A stretch of 64,000 nt of DNA from Pseudomonadota bacterium. GTDB taxonomy: Bacteria > Desulfobacterota > Desulfobulbia > Desulfobulbales > Desulfocapsaceae. The notes below the pieces were generated by a model. The model was not told where the DNA came from, made no database searches, and was given only the letters and a program-made list of their open reading frames with translations. The stretch spans positions 1-64,000 of the forward strand of contig JAEYNP010000017.1 of assembly GCA_023412495.1 (NCBI GenBank), read 5' to 3'. The position numbers were made by a program, and so were the translations under genes. Shown piece by piece: positions 26,816 to 35,402 of the stretch (the stretch's first letter is position 1; each line of letters begins with the position of its first letter).

Positions 26816-28162
26816 ATGGCGCATCTTACCGTACATGAGAACTATCGGCGCTTTGCTCGGAGGCTCAACCGGTTTCCGCAAGGGGCTCCTTCTTCGCCGC
26901 TCCTCTTTCGGATCCTCGCCCAGCTCTGCAGCGAGGAGGAGGCGGGGCTCCTCGCGCTCCTGCCGATCCGCCCATTTCGCCTGAAAAAGGCGGCGCGGGC
27001 CTGGAAGATGAACGAAGCCAAGGCACAGAAGATTCTGGACGAGCTTTGCGCCCGCGCCATTCTTCTCGACCTGGTGACCGTGGATGGCGAGCGGACCTAT
27101 GTTCTTCCCCCTCCCATGGCCGGTTTCTTCGAATTTTCCCTCATGCGGGTCAGGGGAGACATCAACCAGCAGCTCCTGGCGGAGCTCTTTCACCAATACC
27201 TCAATGTCGAGGAGGATTTCATCAGGGACCTCTTTCTCGCCGGCCCGACCTCCCTCGGGCGGGTCTTCGTCCACGAACCGGCCCTTCCCCCGGAGATAGC
27301 GCTCTCGATCATGGACTACGAGAAGGCGAGCGCAGCCATCCGTACTGCGCACCATATCGCGGTCGGTCTCTGCTACTGTCGCCATAAAATGGCCCACCTC
27401 GGGCGGGACTGCGCGGCCCCCAAGGAGATCTGCATGACATTCGGCCGCACCGCCGACGCTCTCATCCGCCACGGCTTCGCCCGGCGGGTGGATGCGGCGG
27501 AGGGTCTCGACCTGCTCGATGCGGCCCATGGCTGCAATCTTCTCCAGTGCGGGGAAAACGTGCGCCGGGAGGTGAGCTTCATCTGCCACTGCTGCGGCTG
27601 TTGCTGTGAGGGTCTGATCGCCGCGCGCAAGCTTGGCCATCTTCACCCCGTCTGGACCACCAACTTCCTGCCCGAAATCGACCCGGAGGCCTGTACCGGC
27701 TGCGGCAGATGCGTCGACATCTGCCCCGTCGAGGCCATGCGGCTGGTCTCGGCCAATCACCCCCGCCGGCCGAAGAAGATGATGGCCCGGCTCGATGCAT
27801 CGATCTGTCTCGGCTGCGGAATCTGCGTCAGGAACTGCCCAGTCGAGGGGGCGGCAAAGCTTCTGCCGCGGCCGGAACGGGTCATCACCCCGCTCGACTC
27901 GGTGCACCGGACCGTACTCATGGCCACTGAGCGGGGTTGCCTGCAGCACCTGATCTTCGACAACCAGGCCCTCTTCAGCCACCGGGCAATGGCGGCCATT
28001 CTCGGGGTGATCCTCCGGCTCCCCCCGATCAAGCAGCTTCTCGCCAGCCGGCAGCTCCAGTCACGCTGCCTCGAGCATCTCATCGAGCGGGGCGGGAAAT
28101 TCTTCAGCTGGGACGGCATCAGGGATGGCGCAGCCACCTCCGGGGGGGACGGAGCAAAATAG
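26816..28162 (+). CDS. Winged-helix plus dicluster 4Fe-4S ferredoxin-type protein
   Basis: The product has an N-terminal winged-helix-like segment (about residues 40-100, FRLKKAARAWKMNEAKAQKI). A middle domain follows with conserved cysteines (GLCYCRHKMAHLGRDCAAPK, EICMTFG, then CHCCGCCCEGL). Two [4Fe-4S] cluster motifs come next (CTGCGRCVDICPVEA and CLGCGICVRNCPVEG), and a C-terminal helix that could be membrane-associated. It is likely an electron-transfer or redox-sensing protein in the cytoplasm. Proteins of this architecture are frequent in anaerobic deltaproteobacteria with unknown partners. I choose ATG 26816 (MAHLTVHENYRRF); an ATG at 26771 is in frame but has no ribosome-binding site. 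Confidence 0.82.
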   Translation: MAHLTVHENYRRFARRLNRFPQGAPSSPLLFRILAQLCSEEEAGLLALLPIRPFRLKKAARAWKMNEAKAQKILDELCARAILLDLVTVDGERTYVLPPPMAGFFEFSLMRVRGDINQQLLAELFHQYLNVEEDFIRDLFLAGPTSLGRVFVHEPALPPEIALSIMDYEKASAAIRTAHHIAVGLCYCRHKMAHLGRDCAAPKEICMTFGRTADALIRHGFARRVDAAEGLDLLDAAHGCNLLQCGENVRREVSFICHCCGCCCEGLIAARKLGHLHPVWTTNFLPEIDPEACTGCGRCVDICPVEAMRLVSANHPRRPKKMMARLDASICLGCGICVRNCPVEGAAKLLPRPERVITPLDSVHRTVLMATERGCLQHLIFDNQALFSHRAMAAILGVILRLPPIKQLLASRQLQSRCLEHLIERGGKFFSWDGIRDGAATSGGDGAK

Positions 28163-28212
28163 GGGCGCGATCCGGCAGTTGCCGTATGGCCATGAAGTCC
28201 AGATCGCACGGC

Positions 28213-29253
28213 TCAATTGCCGGTCCGCAACTTCTCCCAGTACTGCTGATAGATCGAAAACGCCTCACCGACATCGGTCTGGAACTCCCCCTTGTCGAGG
28301 ATTTCGGTGCCGGGGAAGATCGTCGGGCTGGTGCGGGCGTTCTCCTCCAGCAGCGGGATGGCGGTCGTCACCGGCGTGGTGTAGCCGGTAATCTCGACGC
28401 AGTCCCGCGCCACTTCCGGCTTCATCATGAAATTGATGAAGGCGTGGGCGTTCTTGACGTTTTTGGCGCTCTTCGGGATGACGAAGCTGTCCACCCACAG
28501 GTTGGCGCCCTCCTTCGGATAGACATAGCGGATCTTGTCGTTCTCCTGCTCGGCCATCCAGGCCTCGCCGTTCCAGATCATGCCGACGTTCACTTCGCCC
28601 GCGAGATAGGGCAGGCGCGGCGAGTCGCTGTTGAAGACCAGCACGTTGGGCATCAGGTCCTTCAGGAGAATATAGGCCGCCTCGATTTCCTTGGGGTCGG
28701 TGGTGTTGCTGCTGTGTCCCTGGATCTTGAGGGCCATGTGGAAGACCTCCCGCATGTCGTCCTGGAGAAGCAGCTTGTCCTTGTACTTCGGGTTCCACAG
28801 ATCCTTCCAGCCGGTCACCTCGCCCTCGGCGATGACCTCGCTGTTGTAGGCGATGCCGGTCGAGCCCCACATGAAGGGCACGGAATGGACGTTGCCCCGG
28901 TCGTACGGCTTGTCGAGCAGCCTTTTGTCGAGATCCTTCATGTTGGGCAGCCGGGCGTGGTCGAGGGGCTGGAGCATGCCTTCCTTGCCCATCTTGCTGA
29001 CAAAATAGGTGGACGGCACAACCACGTCATAGCCCTCGCCCTCGACCAGCTTGAGCTTGGCGTACATCGTCTCGTTGCTGTCGTAGGTGCTGTAGATCAC
29101 CTCGATCCCCGTCTCCTCGGTGAACTGCCGCAGGACGGAATCGGGAATGTACTCGGTCCAGTTGTAGACATAGACTTTTTCGGCGGCCGCGGCCGGGGAG
29201 GCGCAGAACAGGGCGAGCAGCAGTCCTGCCTTCATTTTACTCCACAGTTTCAT
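28213..29253 (-). CDS. potD: Spermidine/putrescine ABC transporter, periplasmic binding protein
   Basis: This is the 346-residue polyamine-binding protein. It has a signal peptide (MKLWSKMKAGLLLALFCASP, cleavage near AAAA) and the family start VYVYNWTEYIPDSVLRQFTEETGIEVIYSTYDSNE; PotD/PotF use acidic and aromatic residues in this fold to bind the amine groups. It captures polyamine for the PotBC permease. It is the last gene of potABCD, overlapping the end of potC by 17 bases. Confidence 0.93.
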   Translation of the reverse strand: MKLWSKMKAGLLLALFCASPAAAAEKVYVYNWTEYIPDSVLRQFTEETGIEVIYSTYDSNETMYAKLKLVEGEGYDVVVPSTYFVSKMGKEGMLQPLDHARLPNMKDLDKRLLDKPYDRGNVHSVPFMWGSTGIAYNSEVIAEGEVTGWKDLWNPKYKDKLLLQDDMREVFHMALKIQGHSSNTTDPKEIEAAYILLKDLMPNVLVFNSDSPRLPYLAGEVNVGMIWNGEAWMAEQENDKIRYVYPKEGANLWVDSFVIPKSAKNVKNAHAFINFMMKPEVARDCVEITGYTTPVTTAIPLLEENARTSPTIFPGTEILDKGEFQTDVGEAFSIYQQYWEKLRTGN

Positions 29254-30016
29254 GCATCTTCTCCTTTAAGAACAGTTGACTGATCAAAACCAGCGCCAGC
29301 GACAGGACGACCATGATCGTCGCGAGCGCATTCACCTCGGGTTTCACTCCAACTTTCACCATCGAATAGATCTTCAGCGGCAGGACGTCGTAGGCCGGTC
29401 CGGTTACGAACGAGCTGACGATAACATCATCGAGCGACAAGGTAAAGGCCAGCAGCCAGCTGGAAAGGAGCGCCGGGCGCAGCAGCGGCAGCACGATCCG
29501 CCGGAGCAGCTGTCCCTCCGATGCCCCTAGGTCTCTCGCCGCATCCAGCAGATGCGGGTCGAAGCCCTGGAGTCGGGCGGAGACGGTCACCATGGCGAAC
29601 GGCAGGCAGAAGGTGATATGGGCGAGCAGCAGCGACCAGAAGCCCAGGGCGACGCCGATGCTGACGAAGAGGACCAGCAGCGAAATGGCGAGGATGATGT
29701 CCGGGGCCATCATCAGGGTCATCAGCGTGCCCTGCAGCACACGCCTGCCGGGGAAGCGGTAACGGTGGAAAGCGATGGCCGCCAGCGCCCCGATCGCGGT
29801 GGCGAAGGTTGCGGCGCAGACGGCGATGGCCAGCGAATGCCGGGCCGCTTCCATGAGCCCGCTGTTGCCCGCCATGGCGGAAAACCACTTCAGGGTGAAG
29901 CCGTCCCACTTCAGGCCGTAGCGGTTGTCGTTGAAGGCGTTGACCACGAGGATCGCGATCGGCAGGTAGAGGTAGCCGAAGATCCCGGCGAAGAAGAACA
30001 GCCGCAGCCCCTTCAT
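29237..30016 (-). CDS. potC: Spermidine/putrescine ABC transporter, permease PotC
   Basis: The 259-residue inner-membrane protein has about six spans and the permease EAA loop (LLDAARDLGASEGQLLRRIVLPLLRPAL) that contacts the ATPase. It forms the transport channel with PotB. ATG 30016 is preceded by GGAGGAG and overlaps the potB stop in an ATGA arrangement. The frame is open further upstream, but that part only shadows potB. Confidence 0.93.
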   Translation of the reverse strand: MKGLRLFFFAGIFGYLYLPIAILVVNAFNDNRYGLKWDGFTLKWFSAMAGNSGLMEAARHSLAIAVCAATFATAIGALAAIAFHRYRFPGRRVLQGTLMTLMMAPDIILAISLLVLFVSIGVALGFWSLLLAHITFCLPFAMVTVSARLQGFDPHLLDAARDLGASEGQLLRRIVLPLLRPALLSSWLLAFTLSLDDVIVSSFVTGPAYDVLPLKIYSMVKVGVKPEVNALATIMVVLSLALVLISQLFLKEKMHETVE

Positions 30017-30876
30017 GTCCCGCTCCTCCGCAAGGCCAGCCGGTGCAGGATGAAACCGTAGGCGGCCAGCATCAGGGCCATCAGGACAATGAGGAAAACG
30101 CTGGTGGCGGAGCCGAGCGGCCAGTTGCGGGCGTTTAGGAACTGCTGCTGGATGAGGTTGCCGGCGAGGAGCTGTCTCGCCCCGCCGAGGAGCGTCGCCA
30201 CATAGAAGAGGCCCATGGTCGGCACGAAGACCATGATGCAGCCGCCGAAGACCCCCGGCAGGGAAAGCGGCCAGACGACCTTGGTCAAGGTCCTCAGAAA
30301 CCCGGCGCCCAGGTCCCTCGCCGCCTCCACCAGCCGGTAGTCGAGCTTCTCCAGGTTGGCGTAGAGCGGCAGGATCATGAAGGGCAGCATCAGGTAGAAG
30401 AGCCCCAGGACGACCGCGCCGTCGGTGTAGAGCAGCTGCAGCGGGCTGTCGATCAGGCCGGTGGCCATGAGCAAGGAATTGATCAGCCCCTTGTTGCCGA
30501 GGACCATGCGGATGGCGTAGGTCCGGACCAGGGAGTTGGTCCAGAAGGGGATCATCAGAAGTATCAGCACCGTGGTCCGGAGGTTCTTGTTCAGGCGCAC
30601 GGTGAGCCAGGCAAAGGGGTAGCCGGCGACGAGGCAGAGCCCGGTGGTCACGGCGGCGAACCGCACCGAGCGGAGCATCACCTCCAGGTAGGCAGGGTCG
30701 ATCAGCTGGCGGTAGGCGGCAAGGGTCAACTCCGGCCGGAAGAAGGCTGACGGGTCCTGGACGAAAAAACTGGCGGCCACCAGGAGGAGGATCGGCACCA
30801 CACCGAAGAGCACCAGCCACGAGGAGACGAGGCCGATGACCGCTATTCGGGTCTTACTCTTCATCCGGCAGGACAA
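30013..30876 (-). CDS. potB: Spermidine/putrescine ABC transporter, permease PotB
   Basis: The 287-residue inner-membrane protein starts with a positively charged N-terminus and a first span (IAVIGLVSSWLVLFGVVPIL). It carries the EAA loop LVEAARDLGAGFLRTLTKVVWPLSLP. It pairs with PotC in the importer. It overlaps the end of potA by 23 bases and potC by four bases, which shows tight operon packing. Confidence 0.93.
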   Translation of the reverse strand: MSCRMKSKTRIAVIGLVSSWLVLFGVVPILLLVAASFFVQDPSAFFRPELTLAAYRQLIDPAYLEVMLRSVRFAAVTTGLCLVAGYPFAWLTVRLNKNLRTTVLILLMIPFWTNSLVRTYAIRMVLGNKGLINSLLMATGLIDSPLQLLYTDGAVVLGLFYLMLPFMILPLYANLEKLDYRLVEAARDLGAGFLRTLTKVVWPLSLPGVFGGCIMVFVPTMGLFYVATLLGGARQLLAGNLIQQQFLNARNWPLGSATSVFLIVLMALMLAAYGFILHRLALRRSGT

Positions 30877-31990
30877 CCTCCCAACCCTTGACCCAGCTGA
30901 CGTTCACCCGTTCCCCGACCCGGTAGTCGAAGTCAGGATCGTCCTCGTCGAAGAATTCGCAGGCCCGCACGATGGGGCCGTCATCCAGACGAATGACCGT
31001 GTCGAGCGTCGAGCCGCGATAGCTGCGCTCGACGATGGCTCCGGGGAAGGCCGGCCCTTGGCCATAGTGCTCCGTAAGACGGAGATCCTCCGGCCGCAGC
31101 AGCAGCTGGACCGACTGGCCAGGAGCGAAGTCGCGGTGCGATTCGGCCACGACAGACTTGCCAAGGACGGAGATTTGCAGGTGACGGGCGTCGAGCCTTG
31201 CCTCGACCTTTCCCGGAAAGAGGTTGATATCGCCTATGAATTTCGCGACATAGAGACTCCTGGGCTCTTCGTAGACTTCCCGCGGCGTGCCGATCTGGGC
31301 GATCCGGCCGTCCTGCATGACCACCACCCGGTCCGACATGGAGAGGGCCTCCTCCTGGTCGTGGGTGACCAGGATGAAGGTGATGTTCAGATCCCGCTGC
31401 AGCCGTTTCAACTCGACCTGCATCTCCCGGCGGAGGCGGGCGTCGAGGGCGGAGAGGGGTTCGTCGAGGAGCAGCACCCGGGGCCGGTTGATCACCGCCC
31501 GGGCCATGGCCACCCGCTGTTGCTGCCCGCCGGAGAGCTGGCCGGGGTACCGTGTCCCGAAAGGTTCCATTTTCACCGCGCGAAGCGCTGCCGAAACGCG
31601 CTGCCGGAGTGGCTCGCCCTTGAGGCCGCGAAGGCTGAGCCCGAACGCGACGTTGTCGAACACGGTCAGGTGGGGAAAGAGGGCATAGCTCTGAAAGACG
31701 GTGTTCACCTGTCTTTTTTCCGGCGGCAGTGGCAGCAGATCGGCGCCGTCCAGAAGGATGTCGCCCGAATCCGGTCGTTCGAAGCCGGCAATGAGGCGGA
31801 GTAGCGTAGTCTTGCCGCAGCCGGAAGGGCCGAGGAGGGTGACGAATTCACCGTGGGCGATCTCCAGGTCGAAATCGCTCAGCACTTTATGCCGGTCGAA
31901 GGATTTGCTGAGGCCGCGGATGGTCAGGACTGCACTCTCTTTCGGGCCTGTATCGGGACGAGCTGCCGCGCTGGTTGCCAGATAACTCAC
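30854..31990 (-). CDS. potA: Spermidine/putrescine ABC transporter, ATP-binding protein
   Basis: The 378-residue ATPase powers polyamine uptake. It has Walker A (GPSGCGKTT), the Q-loop region (VFQSYALFPHLT), the signature LSGGQQQRVAMARA, Walker B (VLLLDEPLSALD) and the switch His (LVTHDQEEAL), followed by a C-terminal TOBE domain. It is the first gene of the operon, in the classical potABCD order. The start appears to be GTG at 31990, without a clear ribosome-binding site; the residues before LTIRGLSKSF (about 20) are not conserved, so a slightly later start cannot be excluded. Confidence 0.92.
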   Translation of the reverse strand: MSYLATSAAARPDTGPKESAVLTIRGLSKSFDRHKVLSDFDLEIAHGEFVTLLGPSGCGKTTLLRLIAGFERPDSGDILLDGADLLPLPPEKRQVNTVFQSYALFPHLTVFDNVAFGLSLRGLKGEPLRQRVSAALRAVKMEPFGTRYPGQLSGGQQQRVAMARAVINRPRVLLLDEPLSALDARLRREMQVELKRLQRDLNITFILVTHDQEEALSMSDRVVVMQDGRIAQIGTPREVYEEPRSLYVAKFIGDINLFPGKVEARLDARHLQISVLGKSVVAESHRDFAPGQSVQLLLRPEDLRLTEHYGQGPAFPGAIVERSYRGSTLDTVIRLDDGPIVRACEFFDEDDPDFDYRVGERVNVSWVKGWEVVLPDEE

Positions 31991-32050
31991 TGCAATAATT
32001 AATTCATTGGAATTTAAGAATTTTTTATCTTTAGCCCGAATAAGCTAGCC

Positions 32051-32068
32051 GACAGGTATTTTCCTGTC
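32051..32068. terminator. Short hairpin between the LysR gene and potA
   Basis: GACAGG (32051-32056) and CCTGTC (32063-32068) form a six-base stem with loop TATTTT. It follows the LysR stop by about 70 bases on the minus strand and precedes potA. There is no T tract, so it could equally be part of the potA leader. Confidence 0.35.
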
Positions 32069-32136
32069 AATTGATATTTCACCGTCGAGCGTCTCCAGGG
32101 ACGGCGATAATCCCCCTATAGGAGGCGGGAATCAGG

Positions 32137-33012
32137 TCAGTCTGCCCAGATACCCGAGAGGACGGTAAAGAGGGTATGCAGCACGGGTTCGACCCTCCGC
32201 CGTTTCAGACAGGCGACGGAGAGGTTGATGGCGAGATGTTGCTTTTTCCAGACAGAGAAGTGTTCGGTCATCTCGTCCCGGATGTCCTGTTTCGGCAGGA
32301 GCGAGATTCCAGCGCCTGCTTTGATCATGCTCTTGATGGTCGATTCCTGGTCGACGAGCATGATTTGGGCGGGGAGCAGACCATGGGTCCTGAACAATTG
32401 TTCGGCAACGTTGGAGAACGGGCAGTCTGCCGGAGTCATGATCCAGGGGAATTTATCAAGCTCGGCAGTGTCGGCATCTTGCAGGCGGTCCCGCCAGGCG
32501 AGGGGGCCGGCGACGACGAGCTCCATTTGCTTGAGCTCCGCAGTGTGAATCTTGTCCGAGCTGTTTTCCCCGTACATGAACCCCGCATCGAGCAGGCCGT
32601 CCTCCAGTTTGTTCAGCACCTCTCCGGTCATGCACTGCAAAAGGTGCATGGTGAGGTGCGGATGCCGGGCCTTCATCACCCGGAACAGTTCGGGGATGCG
32701 CAGGAAATCACCTCCGGTATTGATCCCGATCCTGATCTCGCCGGTGAGGGTCTCCCGCAGCTTGCCGGCGTGGATCACCATCTCGCCCACGACGGCGAGA
32801 GCCCGGTCCGCATGTTCCTTCAATTGCCGGCCATCGGCGGTAAGGGCCATTCCCTTGGGGGTTCGTTGGAAGAGGGTCACTCCCAGCTCGTCCTCCAATG
32901 CCTTGATATGGGCGCTGATCGCCGGTTGACTGGCGTGGAGCCTCCTGGCGGCCCGGGTCAGGTGTCCCTCCTCGGCCACCATGGTGAATGTGCGAAGATG
33001 ATAGAGTTCCAT
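32137..33012 (-). CDS. LysR-family transcriptional regulator
   Basis: The 291-residue protein has an N-terminal helix-turn-helix (LRTFTMVAEEGHLTRAARRLHASQPAISAHIKALEDELGVTLFQR) and a C-terminal effector-binding domain of the usual length (from about residue 90, GEIRIGINTGGDFLRIPEL). It is transcribed in the same direction as the pot operon, 147 bases upstream, and may or may not control it. A small membrane protein gene lies on the other side. The effector is unknown. Confidence 0.9.
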   Translation of the reverse strand: MELYHLRTFTMVAEEGHLTRAARRLHASQPAISAHIKALEDELGVTLFQRTPKGMALTADGRQLKEHADRALAVVGEMVIHAGKLRETLTGEIRIGINTGGDFLRIPELFRVMKARHPHLTMHLLQCMTGEVLNKLEDGLLDAGFMYGENSSDKIHTAELKQMELVVAGPLAWRDRLQDADTAELDKFPWIMTPADCPFSNVAEQLFRTHGLLPAQIMLVDQESTIKSMIKAGAGISLLPKQDIRDEMTEHFSVWKKQHLAINLSVACLKRRRVEPVLHTLFTVLSGIWAD

Positions 33013-33229
33013 TTTTTTCAGCAGGTTGTCCTTTGCTCCGGGAATTAGAAAGTTTCATCGTTGCGGATGCCGAAGTATACCAGGCAAAACAAACCGGGGT
33101 GATCACATTTTCCGAAGACCTCCATCTGAAAGGACAATGAGCTTCTTGCGCGTTCCCGCACTACCTTGCGCCTGTCCGGTTGGGGAAAAAACGACTGAAA
33201 AAATCGGTGCGCAAAAAGAGAGGTGCAAC

Positions 33230-33421
33230 ATGCGAAAAAAGATCATGAAGGATATCCTGCTGTATCTGATTATGCCTGAAGATTCAACCGAGGCGCGCGT
33301 AGAGATGACCGTAAATCCAGCACTTGTCATGAAACATTCCTGGTTGGGGCCGCTCAAAACGATTATCTGGACAGTCGTTGCCGTCGCCGTTCCATTGCTG
33401 CTCCTTGCCTTCCGGGTATAG
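33230..33421 (+). CDS. Small single-span membrane protein, hypothetical
   Basis: A 63-residue product (MRKKIMKDILLYLIMPEDST...) with one C-terminal span (TIIWTVVAVAVPLLLLAF). AGAGAGG lies seven bases upstream of ATG 33230, the best argument for this start inside a longer open frame that begins at 33026. It is divergent from the LysR gene, so LysR regulation is conceivable. No family recognised. Confidence 0.5.
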   Translation: MRKKIMKDILLYLIMPEDSTEARVEMTVNPALVMKHSWLGPLKTIIWTVVAVAVPLLLLAFRV

Positions 33422-33471
33422 GATCCCTTCGGGTCGGATCGCTGACAAATGAGGCGCTTTCAGTTCGGATT

Positions 33472-34119
33472 TTATTCACGCTCCAGGCAGATACAGAGCA
33501 GCACGCCCTGCCGCAGGTGCACCGTGCCCGCCTTGCCGGTGATGACATTGCTGATCCCCCGGGAGGAACCGAAGGGGAGGATGGCATCCTGCAGCGGAAA
33601 TCTGAAGCCATCCAGGGTAATGCCGTGGGTGTCGCCCCCGAGCGGCAGCAGCGAGACCTTGCGGCCCGGCTGTGCGGGATGGACGGTGAATGGTTCTCCG
33701 GCATGGATGATGTGCATGCGGCAATCGGGACCAACCAGGGTGATGGGGAGATGCCGGTATTTCTTTCCGGCGCAAAGGAGGATATTGGCAAGGCTCATAT
33801 CCCACCTGCCGCCGAGGGCTCCGAACAACCAGACCTCACTCGCCGCTCTGGCAAGCGCCAGGTCCAGGGCCAACTCCAGATCTGTGGCGTCCTTTTCAGG
33901 AGGATGCCGCTGAATGGCGGTTCCTTTGGACTGGAACTTTTCAAGAATCTCCGCATCGACGGAATCAAGGTCGCCGATCAGGACGTGCGGGGTAATGCCC
34001 AGCCGGTCGCAATGGTCGGCCCCGCCGTCGGCGGCGATGATCAGGCCGGTCCGCTGGAGGAGGCCGGCAAGATCCGGGGGTGTGGCCAGTTCCCCGTTGG
34101 CAAAGATGAGGGTCAGCAT
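33472..34119 (-). CDS. Thiamine diphosphokinase
   Basis: The 215-residue enzyme transfers pyrophosphate from ATP to thiamine to make thiamine diphosphate. The N-terminal domain has the ATP/Mg motif LIIAADGGADHCDRLGITPH and GDLDSVD, then PPEKDATDLELAL and LGGRWDMSLANI; the C-terminal beta-rich domain binds thiamine (FGSSRGISNVITGKAGTVHL). It would act on salvaged thiamine, consistent with a thiBPQ importer at 44.99-48.8 kb. It follows an unnamed 56-residue gene by eight bases and a LysE-family gene, so the three are likely one transcript. Confidence 0.92.
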   Translation of the reverse strand: MLTLIFANGELATPPDLAGLLQRTGLIIAADGGADHCDRLGITPHVLIGDLDSVDAEILEKFQSKGTAIQRHPPEKDATDLELALDLALARAASEVWLFGALGGRWDMSLANILLCAGKKYRHLPITLVGPDCRMHIIHAGEPFTVHPAQPGRKVSLLPLGGDTHGITLDGFRFPLQDAILPFGSSRGISNVITGKAGTVHLRQGVLLCICLERE

Positions 34120-34127
34120 TGTTCGTC

Positions 34128-34298
34128 TCAGAATCCGAATTCCTGCTCCAATCTGGCGATCTCGACCGTCAGCCTCGCTTTCTCCTCCTCGGTCAGATCC
34201 GGTTGCTGGAGTTTTTTTCGCAGGGCGAGCAGGATCATCTCCTCGCGATATTCGTTGCAGGTGTAGACGGTTTTGCCGGGGGGAGTATCCATATCCAT
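34128..34298 (-). CDS. Small helical protein, 56 residues, between the LysE gene and thiamine diphosphokinase
   Basis: An open frame from ATG 34298 to TGA 34128-34130 encodes a 56-residue soluble protein. Its N-terminus is MDMDTPPGKTVYTCNEYREE, and the remainder is a charged amphipathic helical hairpin (MILLALRKKLQQPDLTEEEK then ARLTVEIARLEQEF). It fits exactly into the gap, seven bases after the upstream gene and eight before the next, and has good codon texture. The ribosome-binding site is weak, so translation coupled to the upstream gene is likely. The single Cys sits in a TCNEYREEM motif. Family not recognised; a regulatory or structural partner of its neighbours is a guess. Confidence 0.65.
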   Translation of the reverse strand: MDMDTPPGKTVYTCNEYREEMILLALRKKLQQPDLTEEEKARLTVEIARLEQEFGF

Positions 34299-34305
34299 CT
34301 ATCGC

Positions 34306-34959
34306 TCAGAAGATGGAGACTGCCTTGGCCAGTCCGCTGTAGAAGAACCAGCAGGCGAAGACCATGAGGAACACGGCGCAGCCCCCGATCAGTTTCCGGT
34401 AGAGGCGATCGCCGAGGAGATGCGCCCCGCGGGCGATGCCGAAGGAGACCAAAGTGTACCAGGCAAGATCGGCCAGGATATGGCCGCAGAAGAAGGCGGC
34501 CACCCCCAGCAGACCGAATTTCATGGCATGAACGATATAGCCGAGTCCGATGGAGGCCCACCAGATCAGCCAATAGGGATTGACCGCGCTGAGGACGACG
34601 CCCGCCACAACCAAGTTCCGTCCTGCAGCCTCGGGGGCGGGTGAAGACGGTCCGCAGAGGGCCAGCCCGGAGAGGCTCTTCAGCATGGTGACGCCCATGA
34701 ACAGAAGGATGGCCCCGCCGGTCAGCGAGATGAGGATGAAGACGTCGTCCCGGACCAGGATGGGCGCAAGTCCCGCCAAAAGGGCCGCCACCATGGCCAG
34801 TTCGAGCAGACCATGGCCGCAGATCATCAGCGGACCGGCGACGGCCCCGCGTCGGGAACTCTCGCTGACCGTGACGGTCAGCAGCGGCCCGGGCATCAGC
34901 GCCCCGGAGAGGGCGAGAACGAAGGAGGTCGAAAATATGGTGACGAGGGCGAGTTCCAT
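34306..34959 (-). CDS. LysE-family exporter
   Basis: The 217-residue inner-membrane protein has about six spans and the LysE/RhtB start FSTSFVLALSGALMPGPLLTVTVSESSRRG, followed by GHGLLELAMV and NPYWLIWWASIG, which are characteristic of the family. LysE proteins export amino acids or small cationic metabolites; the substrate here is unknown. I start at ATG 34959 because the frame upstream (open to 35169) has no conserved features. It is the first gene of a probable three-gene run with the 56-residue protein and thiamine diphosphokinase. Confidence 0.9.
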   Translation of the reverse strand: MELALVTIFSTSFVLALSGALMPGPLLTVTVSESSRRGAVAGPLMICGHGLLELAMVAALLAGLAPILVRDDVFILISLTGGAILLFMGVTMLKSLSGLALCGPSSPAPEAAGRNLVVAGVVLSAVNPYWLIWWASIGLGYIVHAMKFGLLGVAAFFCGHILADLAWYTLVSFGIARGAHLLGDRLYRKLIGGCAVFLMVFACWFFYSGLAKAVSIF

Positions 34960-35402
34960 GGCTGTTTTCCGGGAAAAGATCAATGGAGTGGAAATATAAC
35001 GATTGTCACACGATTTCACAAAACTTTTAGACTGAAAAAAATTTACTCTTGCCGCCTTGCCTGCGACCTCCTCAAAAACGCTTCTCATACCCTGGCCAAG
35101 GTAGTGGGGTGGGGCGTTTGTTGGAGGAAGAGGAAAACAGGGCAACGCCACTCGGCGTGAACAGATCAATCACTGCTGCGGGGGCGACTGCGGTTCATGT
35201 AGTTATTCTATCAATGAGTACGTCGATCGGCGAACATGGTGCCTTTCGTTAAGATATTAAATGTCTGTCTTTTTTTTGTCGAGGATGACCGATCGCTATA
35301 TTTTTATTGATGTTCGGGAAACATCTTCCATCCCCAACAGCTTCTGCAGCGTTTCTGCGGGTGCGATGGGGTATGCCTCAGATGTTGACCCCATCCAATG
35401 TT
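34960..35402. other. Intergenic region, no gene seen
   Basis: This stretch of 443 bases upstream of the LysE-family gene and downstream of the K+ channel gene becomes AT-rich. Open frames in it are short and lack ribosome-binding sites. No repeat or RNA structure could be supported. Confidence 0.45.

Noticed and set aside
30017..30820. Upstream extension of the potC frame
   Set aside because: The extra part lies wholly inside potB in another frame, and ATG 30016 with GGAGGAG explains potC.
34960..35169. N-terminal extension of the LysE-family gene (287 residues in total)
   Set aside because: The added residues are unlike the family, whereas the 217-residue form begins with the typical LysE start.
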